A stretch of DNA of 64,000 nt from Ailanthus altissimus. Lineage: Eukaryota > Streptophyta > Magnoliopsida > Sapindales > Simaroubaceae. The notes under the pieces were generated by a model. It was not told the origin of the DNA. It saw only the letters and a list, made by a program, of their open reading frames with translations, and did not search any database. Both the position numbers and the translations under genes were made by a program. The stretch's first letter is position 1, and each line of letters starts with the position of its first letter. The DNA lies in NCBI GenBank assembly GCA_946807835.1, contig OX327690.1:29916501-29980500 (forward strand), written 5' to 3'. Of the stretch, positions 1 to 12,025 are shown piece by piece.

Positions 1-809
1 GAAGTTTAGTAAGTTTACAAACACTTCGTATAGTGATGATTTCATGCACATCCAAGCAAAGCTCAAAGACAATCAGATGCATGCATATGAAAATGAGCTA
101 ACAAGTTTAGGTTTGCGGTGATGGCAACTGGCAAGCGCCACTTGGCGAGACCTCGGTGCATGCGTGATGCGCCGGCTTGAATGGCTTTTGACTTCAATTT
201 TGGCCGGCGACCGATGTGTACAAATACAAAAACTCATGCTAACTACTAAATATTAGGCAGCTTTATTATAAAATAAGACTCCTCTCCCTCAATAAAGAAA
301 AAAGATTAACAAACTAGTGCTTCTGTTGCGCCAACTCCTAGAAAAAGCAGGAACTTGGAAACCCTGTAAAGCACTCACAATATACATTTTCCTCTTTCCT
401 CTTTTTCCTTCTTCTTCTCCTTCTATTTTGTCCTGGTTAACTCTTCCTTTCTCCATAACTTTTTCAATGAGAGAGCTGGCCATGAGCTCATTATCACCAT
501 CTCAATATTTATTGTCATCCTTACAACTAAGCAGCAGCACTCTTGCTTTCTTTGGATTCGCTTTTTCACTTAGTTGCCATTTTGTATTGTCATTTTCATT
601 TCCATGAACTAAACTGGAGGTGGGGTTTTTAAATTTTAATTTCAATTCTTGAACCAACTCACGGGACTTACATGGAGACAATAAACAGTACGTCCCTTTT
701 AAATATATATCTCTAAAAAAATCTTAATTCCTCGAGTTCTTTTTATATGGTTTTTGTGTTTCATTTAGTATTATTCTAAGTCGTTTTTGGGTTCTGGGTG
801 TGCGTGAAA
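1..809. other. Left-edge intergenic DNA and 5' flank of the RING-finger gene
   Basis: No recognisable gene is seen in positions 1-700. A short TATA-like run (AAATATATAT at 701-710) lies about 100 bases before the RING-gene start codon and is the best core-promoter candidate on the + strand. A 64-codon open frame on the minus strand (289-483) has no recognised similarity and is not called. Confidence 0.4.
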
Positions 810-1526
810 ATGAGTCAACTCAGTTTAATATTGCAGGAATCGCTTAGCAGAGAAAGAGAGGCGAGAACGATCCTGACTTTGCTGAGGGAGAAAATGGACG
901 GCGTTAATGGAATCAGGAGGAGAAGAAGAAGTCTTAAAGAACGGCTGGGATTAAAAAGCTTGGGCTGTTGTGGGGCCACCTGGGATTTCAGACCAAACAC
1001 CATTAACGTAAGCGACAGTGAAGACGAAGCAGAACAACAGCACCGCGAACAACGACAACCAGAGCAACAAGAAACAAACCCGGGTCAAGACCGGTCCGAT
1101 AACATGCCAAGACCGGAATGCGTGGACCGCATCCGGGTAATTTCGGGTGGAATGAATCTAGCGGCGGCTTTGGCAGCAGAGAGACACTTGCGGGCAGCTG
1201 ACGGAACTAATAACGTAGTGGGTCCCGCTTCCGATAATAATAATAATAATGTGGGTCCCGGGGGAACAGCACCGGAGACGCCGTTGAGGGTGTCGTTGAT
1301 GAGGCTGTTGGCGGAAACGGACGTCTGTGATGCGGATGAGAAAGCGGGAGCGGGAGAAGTGGGAGTTGATACGGTGTGCTGCGTGTGCATGGGGAGAAAG
1401 AAAGGCGCGGCTTTTATCCCATGTGGGCACACTTTTTGTAGGGTGTGTTCGAGGGAGCTGCGGTTGAATCGAGGGTCTTGTCCCCTCTGCAACCGTTCAA
1501 TCCTCGAAATCCTCGACATTTTCTAA
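810..1526 (+). CDS. C-terminal C3HC4 RING-finger protein, probable E3 ubiquitin ligase
   Basis: Single-exon gene of 238 codons. The C-terminus carries a complete RING-HC finger with ligands C190, C193, C205, H207, C210, C213, C224 and C227 in C3HC4 spacing, followed by only eleven residues. RING fingers of this type recruit a ubiquitin-charged E2 enzyme, so an E3 ligase role is inferred; the substrate is unknown. The N-terminus has a leucine-rich, charged segment (residues 3-28) that may be helical, then five arginines at 36-40 that could act as a basic nuclear-targeting or RNA-contacting patch. The middle (about 60-180) is acidic, Gln/Asn-rich and probably disordered. No signal peptide or membrane segment is visible. 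The frame stays open upstream to a GTG at 798, but a plant nuclear gene should start at the ATG at 810. No intron is needed. I do not recognise a named orthologue. Confidence 0.85.
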   Translation: MSQLSLILQESLSREREARTILTLLREKMDGVNGIRRRRRSLKERLGLKSLGCCGATWDFRPNTINVSDSEDEAEQQHREQRQPEQQETNPGQDRSDNMPRPECVDRIRVISGGMNLAAALAAERHLRAADGTNNVVGPASDNNNNNVGPGGTAPETPLRVSLMRLLAETDVCDADEKAGAGEVGVDTVCCVCMGRKKGAAFIPCGHTFCRVCSRELRLNRGSCPLCNRSILEILDIF

Positions 1527-2928
1527 TGATAGCAATGATGATGACGACGACGGCGACACAGCCTCGAGATTCATATGCGACTGTATTGATTGGTTTTAAT
1601 GGAGACCAAAGATCGATGGGTAGTTGCAAGAACGGAGATTTTGCCATGAAATTTCATTTTTATAATTTGTAATGAAATACGGGTTTAGTTTTTTTGTAAT
1701 CACTTGTGTGTTGATAGGGAAGAATTATGAACTAATAATTCTTTCATTAGTTATAATTCTGATGTAATTAATCAACATTAATAGTATAATCTTATTAAAC
1801 TATTTTAATTAAATTGTGTATGAGTTGCTTTATTTAATCGACAATGGCATCTTTATAACTCTTGAATCGAGTGTTGACCTTAACATCATTGCAACAATAC
1901 AACATTTTTCACAAAGTCAAAGCATATATTGAAAAAAATTTGTTTCCATTAATAAATAAATTGTTAAATAGGATCACAACTTAGCCTATATCCTAATTGT
2001 GCATTGTTTAATAGCAAAATGGGCTTCAAGTCACAGAAGAAAACAAAATGAAAAATGATATTTGGTTTACACATCCTGTCTTTAAATACTAGAAATAATA
2101 ATATCGCCTTCAAATTTTTACTAAAATTTATGAATTCTTCCTTTTTCTGTTTTCTATTTTGGGCTCTGGCCGGTCAACCTTTCATTCACAATCTGAACAA
2201 AGTTTTTGGATCGCTCAACCTGATCAAGGTTTCAACAGACACTAGTGAACTACAAAATGGGCTTTCGGGCCTTACAGGAGATTGAAGTATTAACAAAATG
2301 TTCAGCCGTTGACCTAAAAAATTGTTCATTTTATCAACTATATCTCATTATTTTCAATTTAGTTTTTAGATTTTAATTCATATTAGTCATTTTGGAGGTT
2401 CATTATTTTAGTCAAGATGTCCCATTTATTATTATTTTAGTTAAAGAGAGAGCTGTGAGGATAAAACTATCCCTATTATCACAACATCATTTATAATAAA
2501 AGAAAACTTCATTAATCCATACACCAAACTCACCTTAAAACAAAGAAAACAAATCAAATAAAATAATTTGCATGAAATTAATTGTTTTTTATGATTTTAA
2601 AATTCAAACATCATAAAATAAATTTTTTTTCTAATTATTCAACTTACAAAATTTATTTTTATTTTAGATAAAATGACATAAGTGCCACTTATATTTTATT
2701 TTGACAAAAAATGAAAGAGTTTGTTTGAAGGTATTGAGGATTACAAAGACAAAGAGAGCTTAGATTTTATAATTCAATTAAATATTATATATGAATAATT
2801 TTGTGATAAGATATGCAATGTTCTTGGTGTTAACTTGATTGAGTATATTTTGGGGATGAAAATATATTTATTGTTAGAAATGACACGTTAAAAATCAATG
2901 CACACAACAAAAATAGAGACAGTTTTTA
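1527..2928. other. AT-rich intergenic DNA, no gene seen
   Basis: 3' flank of the RING gene followed by low-complexity AT-rich sequence. A 76-codon open frame at 2055-2285 shows no protein-like composition or family motif and is left out. Confidence 0.5.
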
Positions 2929-4661
2929 TTGGGCGCGAATGGAGGTCAAGTGACCAAGGTTAAGATTTTTATTGCTCTATGCATTATAGTAAATGGTAGA
3001 GTTCCTACATATCGTCCAACAGTGGCACATAAAAGTAGTTTGTTGATTATGCCATCATTTGGACAATATTATTATTTGCCTTATTATAATAAAGATCTAA
3101 GTTGTAATTACTATATCACTGAATCCAATTATATTGATCTTTACAGAAATAAAGGCGAAAATAATAAAGATGATGCAGATGATGATGCCAATAATGATGT
3201 GGCAAATAAGCTAGATGATATAATAAAGGGGGAAGAGAATGTTAACTACAATGATGATTTTCCTATAAGAGAAAAGGTATACTTTCATTTAAGTGTCACT
3301 CATTTGTCCATTCATGCCAACAATCCACTTGTGTTTTTTCCTTTAATATGACTATCGGGTTCTATGCCTTCCTTGACATTACCGAAAAATTTTTTGAAAA
3401 AATTTCGTTGAAAAATTATACAATTTGAAAGAAGACTTATATCTTTAATTGAGAGTCCATTTATTTAAGGAGAATCAGAGATTTAAGGTGTTGAGTTCAA
3501 TAAATGATTGTCTTGAAAAAAATATGTGTTGATGAGAGATATAAATGGCATATTCTTGCAATGACATCACATATATGAACACACTTTGCAGTTTGAAAAT
3601 TTGACATAATCGACACTTGTTTTTTAGATCAATGTAGCATGACCAATACCAATTAAATAGTCAAGTTCCTGTAAAGCATATCATAGATAAATTCTGAGAT
3701 GTTAAAAGAAATTACAAATCAAAAAGATATTCAAACCGACATTTAAAATGTAATTGGAATATTCATTGCAAATCTGTAAACATGGCAAGCTAAAGAAATG
3801 GCATTCAAATTGTAGGCAAGGTCTCTTAAGGATCTTTTTAGTTACTTCTATCATTTTGTTATAAGATGGAAAGAAAGAACCCTAGCATATTGACTTATAT
3901 ACAGACTGATGCAAATAATCATTTTCTATATTTCTTTGTCGCACTTGGAGCATGCATTTGTGGTTTGCAATCAATCATTAGACTTATGGTAACTATTAAT
4001 GACATGATTTAAAAATGTGCATATATAAGTACATTGCTTGTTATTATTTGCCAAGATAAAAATAGTTAAATATTTCATTTAGCATTTAGGATTGCAGATT
4101 CCAAAAATAATACATCATGGGAGTGATTTTTATTTTTTGTAAACTTCATGAAGCTATTAGAGATGTTAAAGATTTAGTTCTCATATGAGATTGATATACG
4201 AGTATTGAGAAGGCTCTCGATATTATGTTTTCAAAATCAACATATAGGGCATGCGCATAATATGTTATAGGAAACATGAACTTTAGATTTAAAATTTATG
4301 GGAAGAAAAAAAAATTTATGATTGCATATGGGGCTACGACAAAGGCATATCGTTCCAATCACTTCAATGATCAACTTAAAAAATTGTGGAGGCTAAATCA
4401 TGATATCGTAAAAGTATTTAGAAAAAGAGATTTTTGGTCAAAGGTGGGCTCAATCTTAATTTAGTTGCTAAAAAATAGTATTATAACAACCAATATTACA
4501 AAGTGCATTAATTCCATCATTAGTGAGGCATATACCCTTCCGATTATAACATTTGTTGAGTATCTGAAAACTTTCTCATAGCAATAGTTTTATAATAAAG
4601 AAATGTTGCTACTTAATTGACAACCTTTTTAACACTGTAAGGACAAAAAAATTCACTTACC
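2929..4661 (+). pseudogene. Mutator-like (MULE) transposase, N-terminal and DDE-core remnant
   Basis: This is the left part of a decayed MuDR-family transposase gene. Read with stops and frameshifts, it contains the usual order of MULE landmarks: an acidic N-terminal segment (open at 2929-3351, no true start codon); a MuDR DNA-binding-like stretch with CVDERYKWHILAMTSH near 3525; the catalytic-domain segment TDANNHFLYFFVALGACI near 3906-3960; a YTSIEKALDIMF segment near 4200; and NITKCINSIISEAY near 4490, which matches the conserved N-I-A-E-S-(I/L)-N region. Several in-frame stops interrupt these segments. Transposases of this family cut and paste DNA through a DDE nuclease. A long solo LTR at 4662-6991 interrupts the gene, and its C-terminal part resumes at 6992. 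The terminal inverted repeats and 9-bp target duplication expected for a MULE were not found. Confidence 0.8.
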
Positions 4662-6991
4662 TGTTAGAATTTGTACTTATGTGCCATCCTATTATATATA
4701 AATATTTATTTATAGTATTTATACTATTATTATTTCTATTTAGATTGTTAATATTATTAATTATTAAATGGTAAATTACTTGTTACATTTCAGACATTGT
4801 ATGATATGAAGGAGTTCAGATCTAATCTAAAAGAGTTTAGATTAGTGCTAAAAATTACGAATGCTAATAGTGATAAGTACTAAGAGTTAATGGTGCTAAG
4901 AGTTAGTTGATTGTAAAAGTTAGCGAAATCTAGAGAGCTAGAGCCTTATCTGAAATATGATATAAACCTTAGAATATATTAATAATAACGTGGCTGCAAA
5001 GAGTTACAGATGGTACTAGAAAATGTCATTATGAAAGTATATTCTCAAACACTATATTTTTGATATAATTTCAACAATGTAAGTCTATTGGTGGAACCCA
5101 TTAATATAGATTAGTGTATGTCTATATCTGAATGGTCAAAATAATTAGTCTTAGCAAATTATAAACTTAGTAGAAGCTCGTAGAGAGATATAGGTATACA
5201 ATAAGAACTAGATACTAAACAGACTCACGAAGATTTTCAATAGACATCTCATAAACCGTCAAGGGAAGGTCTTTCGAATTGAGTAGTATTTGTGGTTCTT
5301 TGACCTGAATACTATAGTGGGCTTGTGAGTAATCCACTTACTTTGGTTCCACACATGTCAGAAATTTTTTATGATCTAACCGTAGGGTATCGCTAGATAT
5401 GGTCTGATGATCATTGAGTCTAGTGTACGTAGATATGAGATCGATTAGCTCATATGAGTGAGTTGTATATCCTGATGTTCTGATATTATATTTCAGTAAG
5501 TCTTGTGCCACAAGCATAAACCTTAGAAAATATATTATGAATGGAGAAATAATATTGCAAAAGTATTTGTGGATATTGTTTATAAAAATATAAATTTAGA
5601 GATAAGTTCATGGTTGAGCAAATAGAAATTTAACGGTGATGATCTATATCTCTGCTCTTATAAGATATAAATGGCAGAAGGATTATACGAATATGATATA
5701 ATTTTAACTTACATGGTCTAATGCGCTGCTTTGTAATATCTGTAACGTATGTGTGGGGCATCATTCATGGACGTATGGATGAGCTCCATATGACAAACTA
5801 GGCATGGACCTAAAGAGTCTCACAATATGAATTGTACTCGTTGCGCACTAGCATAGCGGACTGGATTGAATAATTCGATCTAATAAATTCCAGCAAAATT
5901 GAATAATTATTTCGGGATCTCTCGAGATGTGTATTTGTTAGGACTTAATTGTTAAGTACATAACTTAATTAGTTAATAAGAGTTATTAATTAATAAGATA
6001 TTGACAAGAGACAAAATTTGGTCTATTAATCATTTTACCTTAAATTTACTATTTAACTTTGGTAGTAAAAATAAGTAAAATAAAAATAATTATTTAAAAT
6101 TATTTTAAATAATTATATTATATATTATTAGAAAATATTATAATATATTATTCATGACAATGGACCATATGTTGGTCATTCAAAATATTTAAATAATTTA
6201 AATATTAGGTATTTGTTTGCCATTATATTAAGTAAATTATTTATTAATTAAAAAAATGTATCAACCATTAATTGTAATTGAGCACTATGTTAATGGGCCA
6301 TCAAATATTTTCATTATGCATGATAATGGTAGGTGCATTATGATAATAATGTTGAAAAAGTAAAATGAATGAATGAATGAATTCATTTCTAGTTATGACA
6401 CATTTGATCAAGGAATTGGATGTGAGAGAAAGAATTTTTTTTCTCTCAAATGCTGAAAGAATCAACACATCTTTATCTTTCATTTTCTCTCATGAATGAA
6501 AAAAACTTGCCTCAAAGAAAAATTCAATTTGAACATGAGATGCTTAAAATCATTTTTTTATAAAAAGTATTTACAAGTTTTATATAAGAGTTGCATGAAT
6601 ATTTTATTTTGTTTGGAAACGATATTTGTATTCAAAAAATTTAATTATATGTTGCTGAAAATTTTAAATCAAAAGCTACTATTCTAGGTTCATAATCCCA
6701 CTAAAACGTTATAGACTAAAATTGTTCAAGAATACACTTCAATGTAAGCTATTCACTTAGATAGTTGAAGAACTTGAAGATTTTGTAAAGCTACTTCTAT
6801 TAGGTAAGTGTTTTAATATCTTATTTTAATACAATTGTTCATCATATAAATTTTGTATAATAATTATACATGAGCATATATGTGATATATGTATTTAATT
6901 TGTTAAATTGATTGTATTTTATTAACATGCTTTTGCTGCGTGTGATAAAATTTTAAAATTATATGTACACTCATATATCATACACTCAACA
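4662..6991 (+). mobile_element. Long solo LTR, copy 1 (LTR-L family)
   Basis: 2330-bp element that starts TGTTAGAATT and ends ACTCAACA, flanked by TTACC (4657-4661) and TTATC (6992-6996), a 5-bp target duplication with one transition. It aligns along its length with the elements at 41554-43733 and, inverted, 47820-49900. Shared landmarks include a block around GTGTATGTCTATATCTG (5115) and one around CTTTGGTTCCACACATG (5342). TG...CA ends, a 5-bp duplication and the lack of any internal coding region fit a solo LTR left by LTR-LTR recombination. The layout resembles the very long LTRs of Angela/BARE-type copia elements, but that assignment is an inference. Confidence 0.75.
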
Positions 6992-7240
6992 TTATCATGA
7001 TCGTTTGTTCAACTAATGAATTTGAGTTTTAAGTGAAGGATGAGATAATGGACTTGATCTCATAGACATGCATACGTCAAAAGTTTGATCGGTCAACTCT
7101 CTTATGCTTATGCAATTGCTACTTGCAAATAAGTTAGACTAAAAATTCAGTGTATGTGTTCATTATTTTATACTAAAAATATACTAGCTACTGCTTATGC
7201 CGAGTTAATAATCTTACGAGTAATTAATTAAATTGGGTTG
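6992..7240 (+). pseudogene. MULE transposase, SWIM zinc-finger and C-terminal remnant
   Basis: Continuation of the transposase after the solo LTR. The frame beginning near 7078 reads QLSYAYAIATCK and then YTKNILATAYAEL, which matches the SWIM segment of MULE proteins (consensus CxC...PCxHAxA, followed by YT...aYae). The zinc ligands are decayed: the expected Cys and His before AIA are Ser and Tyr, and a stop follows the lysine. The fragment lies immediately beyond the right target duplication of the LTR, in the order expected for one transposase gene split by that insertion. Confidence 0.7.
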
Positions 7241-7264
7241 TCCTCAAAGATATGCAAAGCGCAT

Positions 7265-7956
7265 TGTTGAAGTGAAAGCACACAAATAAGCAAAAAATTC
7301 ACCCAAGCAATATAATAATGCAGAACAAGTTACTAAGAAATAAATAGAGAAAGGGGTAGAAGACAGAACACACAAAGAATTACGTGGTTCGACAACTTGC
7401 CTACGTCCACGGCGGATCAAGATCACATTCTTCTCTTCTTATGAATCACAAGGCAAACACAAAGTATGCCTATTACAAGAAAGATCACAAAGAACACTCT
7501 CTCTTACACTCTAAGAATTTTCTCTTACTAAGAACCACAAACATTATCACTAAGATTGTTGTTGATCACAAAGATGTGTTTACAAGCCAATTGATAGCCT
7601 TTTATATAGGCCTTGGGACGTCCTAGGTTTTCCCTATACGTGTGGGAGTCGTATTAGAGAGTCCTAAAGCAAGTGGGAGACGAAATAAGGAAGTTTCCTT
7701 ATTTTGGGATACTGTTCCTATCTCCAGCACTGCGGTGCTAGGATCTCGTCACTACGGCGCTGGCATCCTGGTGCTACGGCGCTCAGGTTCTGTTCTGGGC
7801 ACTACGATGCCCACGCCTGGTTGCCTCGGCGGTGGCGCCTAGTGCGCCCTTCTTTATTTTTCTCCTCCTTTCGCGTCTGTCTTCGACCGTGCGTACCCTA
7901 CGCACTTGTTTGAACCCCAAATTATATTCCGATGATTTTTAATCAATATTCTTACA
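7265..7956 (-). repeat. 3' LTR of copia A
   Basis: 692-bp LTR with TG...CA ends. On the minus strand it contains a TATA box (plus-strand TTATATAGG near 7602), placing the promoter in the middle. A GC-rich block of short repeats around the motif CGGCGCTGG lies at about 7725-7850. It is about 70 bp longer than the 5' LTR because it holds extra copies of this motif. The short open frames at 7384-7913 are LTR sequence, not genes. Confidence 0.9.
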
Positions 7957-7970
7957 AATCCCCTCTTTGA
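7957..7970 (-). other. Polypurine tract of copia A
   Basis: Directly next to the 3' LTR; on the minus strand it reads CAAAGAGGGGATT, the purine run that primes plus-strand DNA synthesis. Confidence 0.75.
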
Positions 7971-8025
7971 TTCAAAATCATCCACAAAGTAACTCGATCT
8001 CTCATTTTCGCATCTTCAGTCACCT

Positions 8026-10955
8026 TTACAAAGTAGTGACTCCGGTTAAGTCCTTGCATAGAACAAACTTAACCGAGGGTAGTGGCTTAGTCAACATATC
8101 AGCAGGGTTTTTAGATGACGCTATTTTTGTTAGACTAACTTCACCATTTTAGAAAATCTCACGAATATAATGGAGCCTCACATCAATGTGTTTCGACCTC
8201 TCGTGGAACATTTGATGCTTGTTTAGGTGTATGGCACTCTGGTTATCACAATACACACCGGTGTTCACATTTTCACTAGCCAATACCTCCGTGCATATGC
8301 CTTTTAACCACACGGCCTCCTTGATAGCTTTACCAACAGCTATATACTTTGCCTCTGTGGTAAATAGTGCAGCCACGTGTTGTAGAACTAATCTCTAACA
8401 CACACTACACCCAAACACTGTGAATACGTAGTCTGTCAACGATCTTCTCTTGTCAAGATCACCTGCATAATCTGAGTCTACGTACCCTCTTACCATTTCA
8501 TTGCTGTCATTATCCCTCTTATACACTAACCGTGATTCGACGTTCACTTGAGATATCTCAGAATCCACTTTACTGCAAGTCAGTGATCCTTTTTCGGATT
8601 CACCCTGTATCTACTCACCACACTTACAGCCTGTGCTATGTCCGGTCTTGTGCAAACCATTGCATACATGATGCTCCCCACAGCGCTTGCATACAGTACT
8701 TTGCTCATCTACAGTTTCTCTTCCTCGGATGTCAGCGACTGTGCTGCTGACAGTCTGAAATGCATGGCCAAAGCAGTAGAGATAGCCTTCGCATTTGACA
8801 TACCAAACTTCTCCAGAAGTTTGACTATATATCACTGTTGGGACAAGAAGATAACATCTCTTCTTTCCCTCACAATATCCATACCCAAAATTCTTTTCAC
8901 TGCTCCCAAATTCTTCATTTCAAACTCACCACTTAACTGCTTCTTAAGCTTCTGTATTTCTTCCATATTTTTGCATGCGATTAATATATCATCGACGTAT
9001 AAAAGCAAATACTTCATCCCACAACTTATGTTCTTGAAGTACACGCATCCATCATACTTGCTCATACTAAAGCCACAAGCCATCATAAACTCATCAAATC
9101 TCCTATATCACTGTCTAGGTGATTGCTTTAACCCATACAATGACTTTTTTAGCAAACAAGCATGATCTTCTTTTTCGAGCTCCTCGAACCTCTGCGGCTA
9201 TGCCATGTATATCGTTTCTTCAAGCTCTCCATGTAGAAAAGCTATCTTTACATCCATCTACTCTAGATATAAATCAAGGTTTGTACACATGGCTAACAAA
9301 ATCCTAATAGATGTGTGCTTGACAACTGGAGAGAATATCTCATGAAAATCGACTCCCTCTCTTTGAGTAAAACCTTGTGCTACTAACATAGTCTTAAATC
9401 TTGTAGGCTCAATCCCCGGTATCCCCTCCTTCACCTTATACACCTACTTGCACCAGACTAGCTTCTTTTGAGGTCTCTCCACCAACTTTCAGGTATTGTT
9501 CTTCCTAAGAGAATAAATTTCTTCTTCTATGGCCTGTTGCCATTCTTTCTTGTTTTCACTCTTCATAGCCTCACCATATATCCTAGGCTCATCATACTCG
9601 AGAGTGTAAGCAGAATTAAAAGCATGAGCAACTAAGTCTGCTTGTGCATACCTGACTGGTTGGTTAATCGTTCTCCTTAGCCTGTCTCTAGCAAACTTGT
9701 ACTCTTCAAGTTCCAACTTAGGAGTTCTAGTCTTCCTTTAGGTGAACTTAGAGGAACTCGTCGGTATTCTTGGTTCATCTTCAAGGATCTCCTCGTTGAA
9801 GTGTTAATCTGGGGGCATATCAGATCCATGTTCAGGCTCTACTTCAACTTTTATTGACTCGGGTACTGAGTCTTCCTTGAGCACGAGTTCTTTTTTCTCA
9901 TCTCTTTGGGAGGTTTTTAGCATCGTCATCTTATCGAACGTTACATCACGGCTTATGATACTCCTTGGTGGTGTTAAGTCTTTACACCACACCTTGTATC
10001 TTTTTACTTCTTCAGGATATCCTATGAATACCCCTTTGATAGCTCTAGGTTCCTACTTTCCCTCATTAACATGTACAAAGGTAGGGCAACTAAATATTCT
10101 GAGGTGGTCATACTTTAGAGGATTTCCAGACCATTTCTCTTCTGGCGTCTTGAAGTCAATTGCTGAGGAAGGATTTCTATTAATCAAGTAAGCTGTAGTC
10201 ACTACAGCTTCTCCCCAGAATATCTTGGACATCTTTGCATTGGTAAGTATGCACCTAACCCTTTCAAGTAGGGTCCTATTCATCCTATCAGCTACCTCAT
10301 TCTGTTGTGGTGTTGATCTTACTATTCTATGCCTTGCAATCCCATGCTTGGCACAAAACCCATCAAACTTTTTATTGCGAAACTCAAGGCCGTTATCAGT
10401 CCTAAGCCTCTTTATCTTTTTGCAAGTCTGATTTTCAATAAGAACCTTCCAAGTCTTGAATACTTCAAAGGCTTGATCCTTGCGCTTCAACACATAGACC
10501 CACAGCTTCCTTGAATAATCATCAATCAAGCTGAGAAAATACCTAGCACCACCACGAGTAACTGTCTAAGCTGGTCCTTAAAGATCCAAGTGTATGTAGT
10601 CAAGAGTCCCCTTAGTCTTGTGCTCGCCGGTACTAAACCTCACTCTATGTGCTTGCTCTAGCACACAATGCTCACAAAACTCTAAGGGCTGGAACTTATC
10701 CTCTCCAAACGCCTTTTGACTATATAACTCATTTAGGTTTCTCTCGCCTAGGTGTGCTAGTTTAAGATGCCATAACTTAGTTTGCATACTCTCATCATCT
10801 ACAGAGAATAGTACAAAACCACTCACGACTTCACCCTTAAGTATATAAACACCTTTGCGCTTCTCTCCTCTCATTACCATCACAAAACCTTTCATAACTC
10901 TTCAAATTCCTCCGTCGATTCTAATGGAACACCCATTTTGGTCTAAAGTCCCCAG
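8026..10955 (-). pseudogene. Copia A pol remnant (integrase, reverse transcriptase, RNase H)
   Basis: Decayed polyprotein in several frames, read right to left. 10578-10895: GAG-pre-integrase zinc region (LWHLKLAHLGERNL, then CEHCVLEQAHR). 10053-10529: integrase core with Asp at TDNG and NRTLLE. 9489-9716 and 9258-9443: start of reverse transcriptase (EWQQAIEEEI, KTMLVAQGFTQREGVDF, FSPVV). 8832-9086: polymerase palm with the catalytic YVDD box. 8149-8376: RNase H (TTEAKYIAVGKAIKEA, CDNQSAIHLNK). The tail runs to a stop at 8026-8028. The integrase catalytic glutamate is replaced by aspartate at codon 10287-10289, 35 residues after the preceding catalytic Asp. At least five stops or shifts separate these blocks. 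Confidence 0.9.
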
Positions 10956-12008
10956 TTAGATCAAGTTTCTCTTCAAGTTAGGAATATATCTAACATCTGT
11001 CAACTCTCTCACTCGCCCATCATACAGCCTAAGCTTAACATTACCAATTCCCATCATCTGACACGCAACGTCATTACCCATTAGCACCTTACCACCACTA
11101 ATGGGCTGGAAATTTGTAAACCAAGACTTGTGCGGGCACATATGAAAAGTACAACCAGAATCTAAAGCCCATTGTTCAGAGTTCATACCATTAGTAGCGA
11201 CGAGTATCTCTGCGCTGTTATAACTATCATCATAGGCAAGCGTAGCATCCACATTCTTCTTGTCTTGTGCTCTCTTCTTAGGACAGTCATTTATGAAGTG
11301 CCCCTCTTTCTTGCAGTAATAGCACTTCCTAGAAGTCCTAGACTTTGACCTTGAGCCTTTTTTCTTCCCATCTCTATATGAGGGCTTTACTCTGACAGAT
11401 AAACTTTCTGCATTGCCCTCGGTCTGCTTTCCTAATAACTTTGAGTTTAATGATGATTTCACATCACTCATGGTTAAACTCTCTCTGCCATAGAGTAGCG
11501 TATCAACAAAACTCTCATAGCTTTTAGGGAGTGAACTCAGCAGGATAATCGTTTCATCTTTATCTTCAATCTTGATGTTGATAGACTCAAGATCAAAGAT
11601 GATCTTATTGAATGTGTCTATATGATCTTTCATCGGCGTCCCCTCTGACATGAACAACTGATACAACTTCTTCTTTATATGTAATCTGTTGGCCAACGAT
11701 TTTCTCATATAAAGAGAGTCAAGCTTCTTCCAAAAACCTATTGCCGTTGTCTCACCTGCTAGTTTCCTTAGTATTTTATCGCTCAATGACAGAACAATTA
11801 TGCTATGAGCTCTTTCTTGAATGTCCCTTCTTTCTGCTTCTGCTCTAGATGACTCTGGCATCTTCTCTTCATCACTAGATGGAGCTGCAGTCTCCTTTAA
11901 TGTCGAACCAAGCCTTTGGCTCACTAATAACGCCCTAACCTTCATCTTCCACAGATTGAAGTCATTCATACCGTTGAATTTCTCTACCTCATACTTGGGT
12001 GTGGCCAT
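10956..12008 (-). pseudogene. Copia A gag and protease N-terminal part
   Basis: 350-codon open frame that begins with an ATG 33 bases downstream of the 5' LTR. Residues 1-200 form a copia gag (UBN2/DUF4219-type) domain with KFNGMNDFNLWKMKVRALL near the start. A basic linker leads to an intact CCHC zinc knuckle, CYYCKKEGHFINDC, used for RNA binding. The protease follows with the active-site box WALDSGCTF. A stop codon after NLKRNLI ends the frame before the protease/integrase junction. Gag would package the element RNA; this is the best-preserved coding block of the element. Confidence 0.9.
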
Positions 12009-12025
12009 GTCTGCTTAGAACCAAA

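Noticed and set aside
289..483. 64-codon minus-strand frame beginning MASSLIEKV, divergent from the RING gene
   Set aside because: Composition is protein-like, but no family is recognised and the frame upstream is closed by a stop; it could be a small unknown gene, but the sequence alone does not support it.
798..809. GTG start extending the RING protein by four residues
   Set aside because: Plant nuclear genes start at ATG; the in-frame ATG at 810 is the sensible start.
7642..7913. Overlapping frames of 66-69 codons
   Set aside because: They lie wholly within the 3' LTR of copia A and owe their length to its GC-rich repeats. The same applies to 12448-12648, 15097-15372, 22782-23069, 24683-24880, 46278-46505 and 50598-50993.
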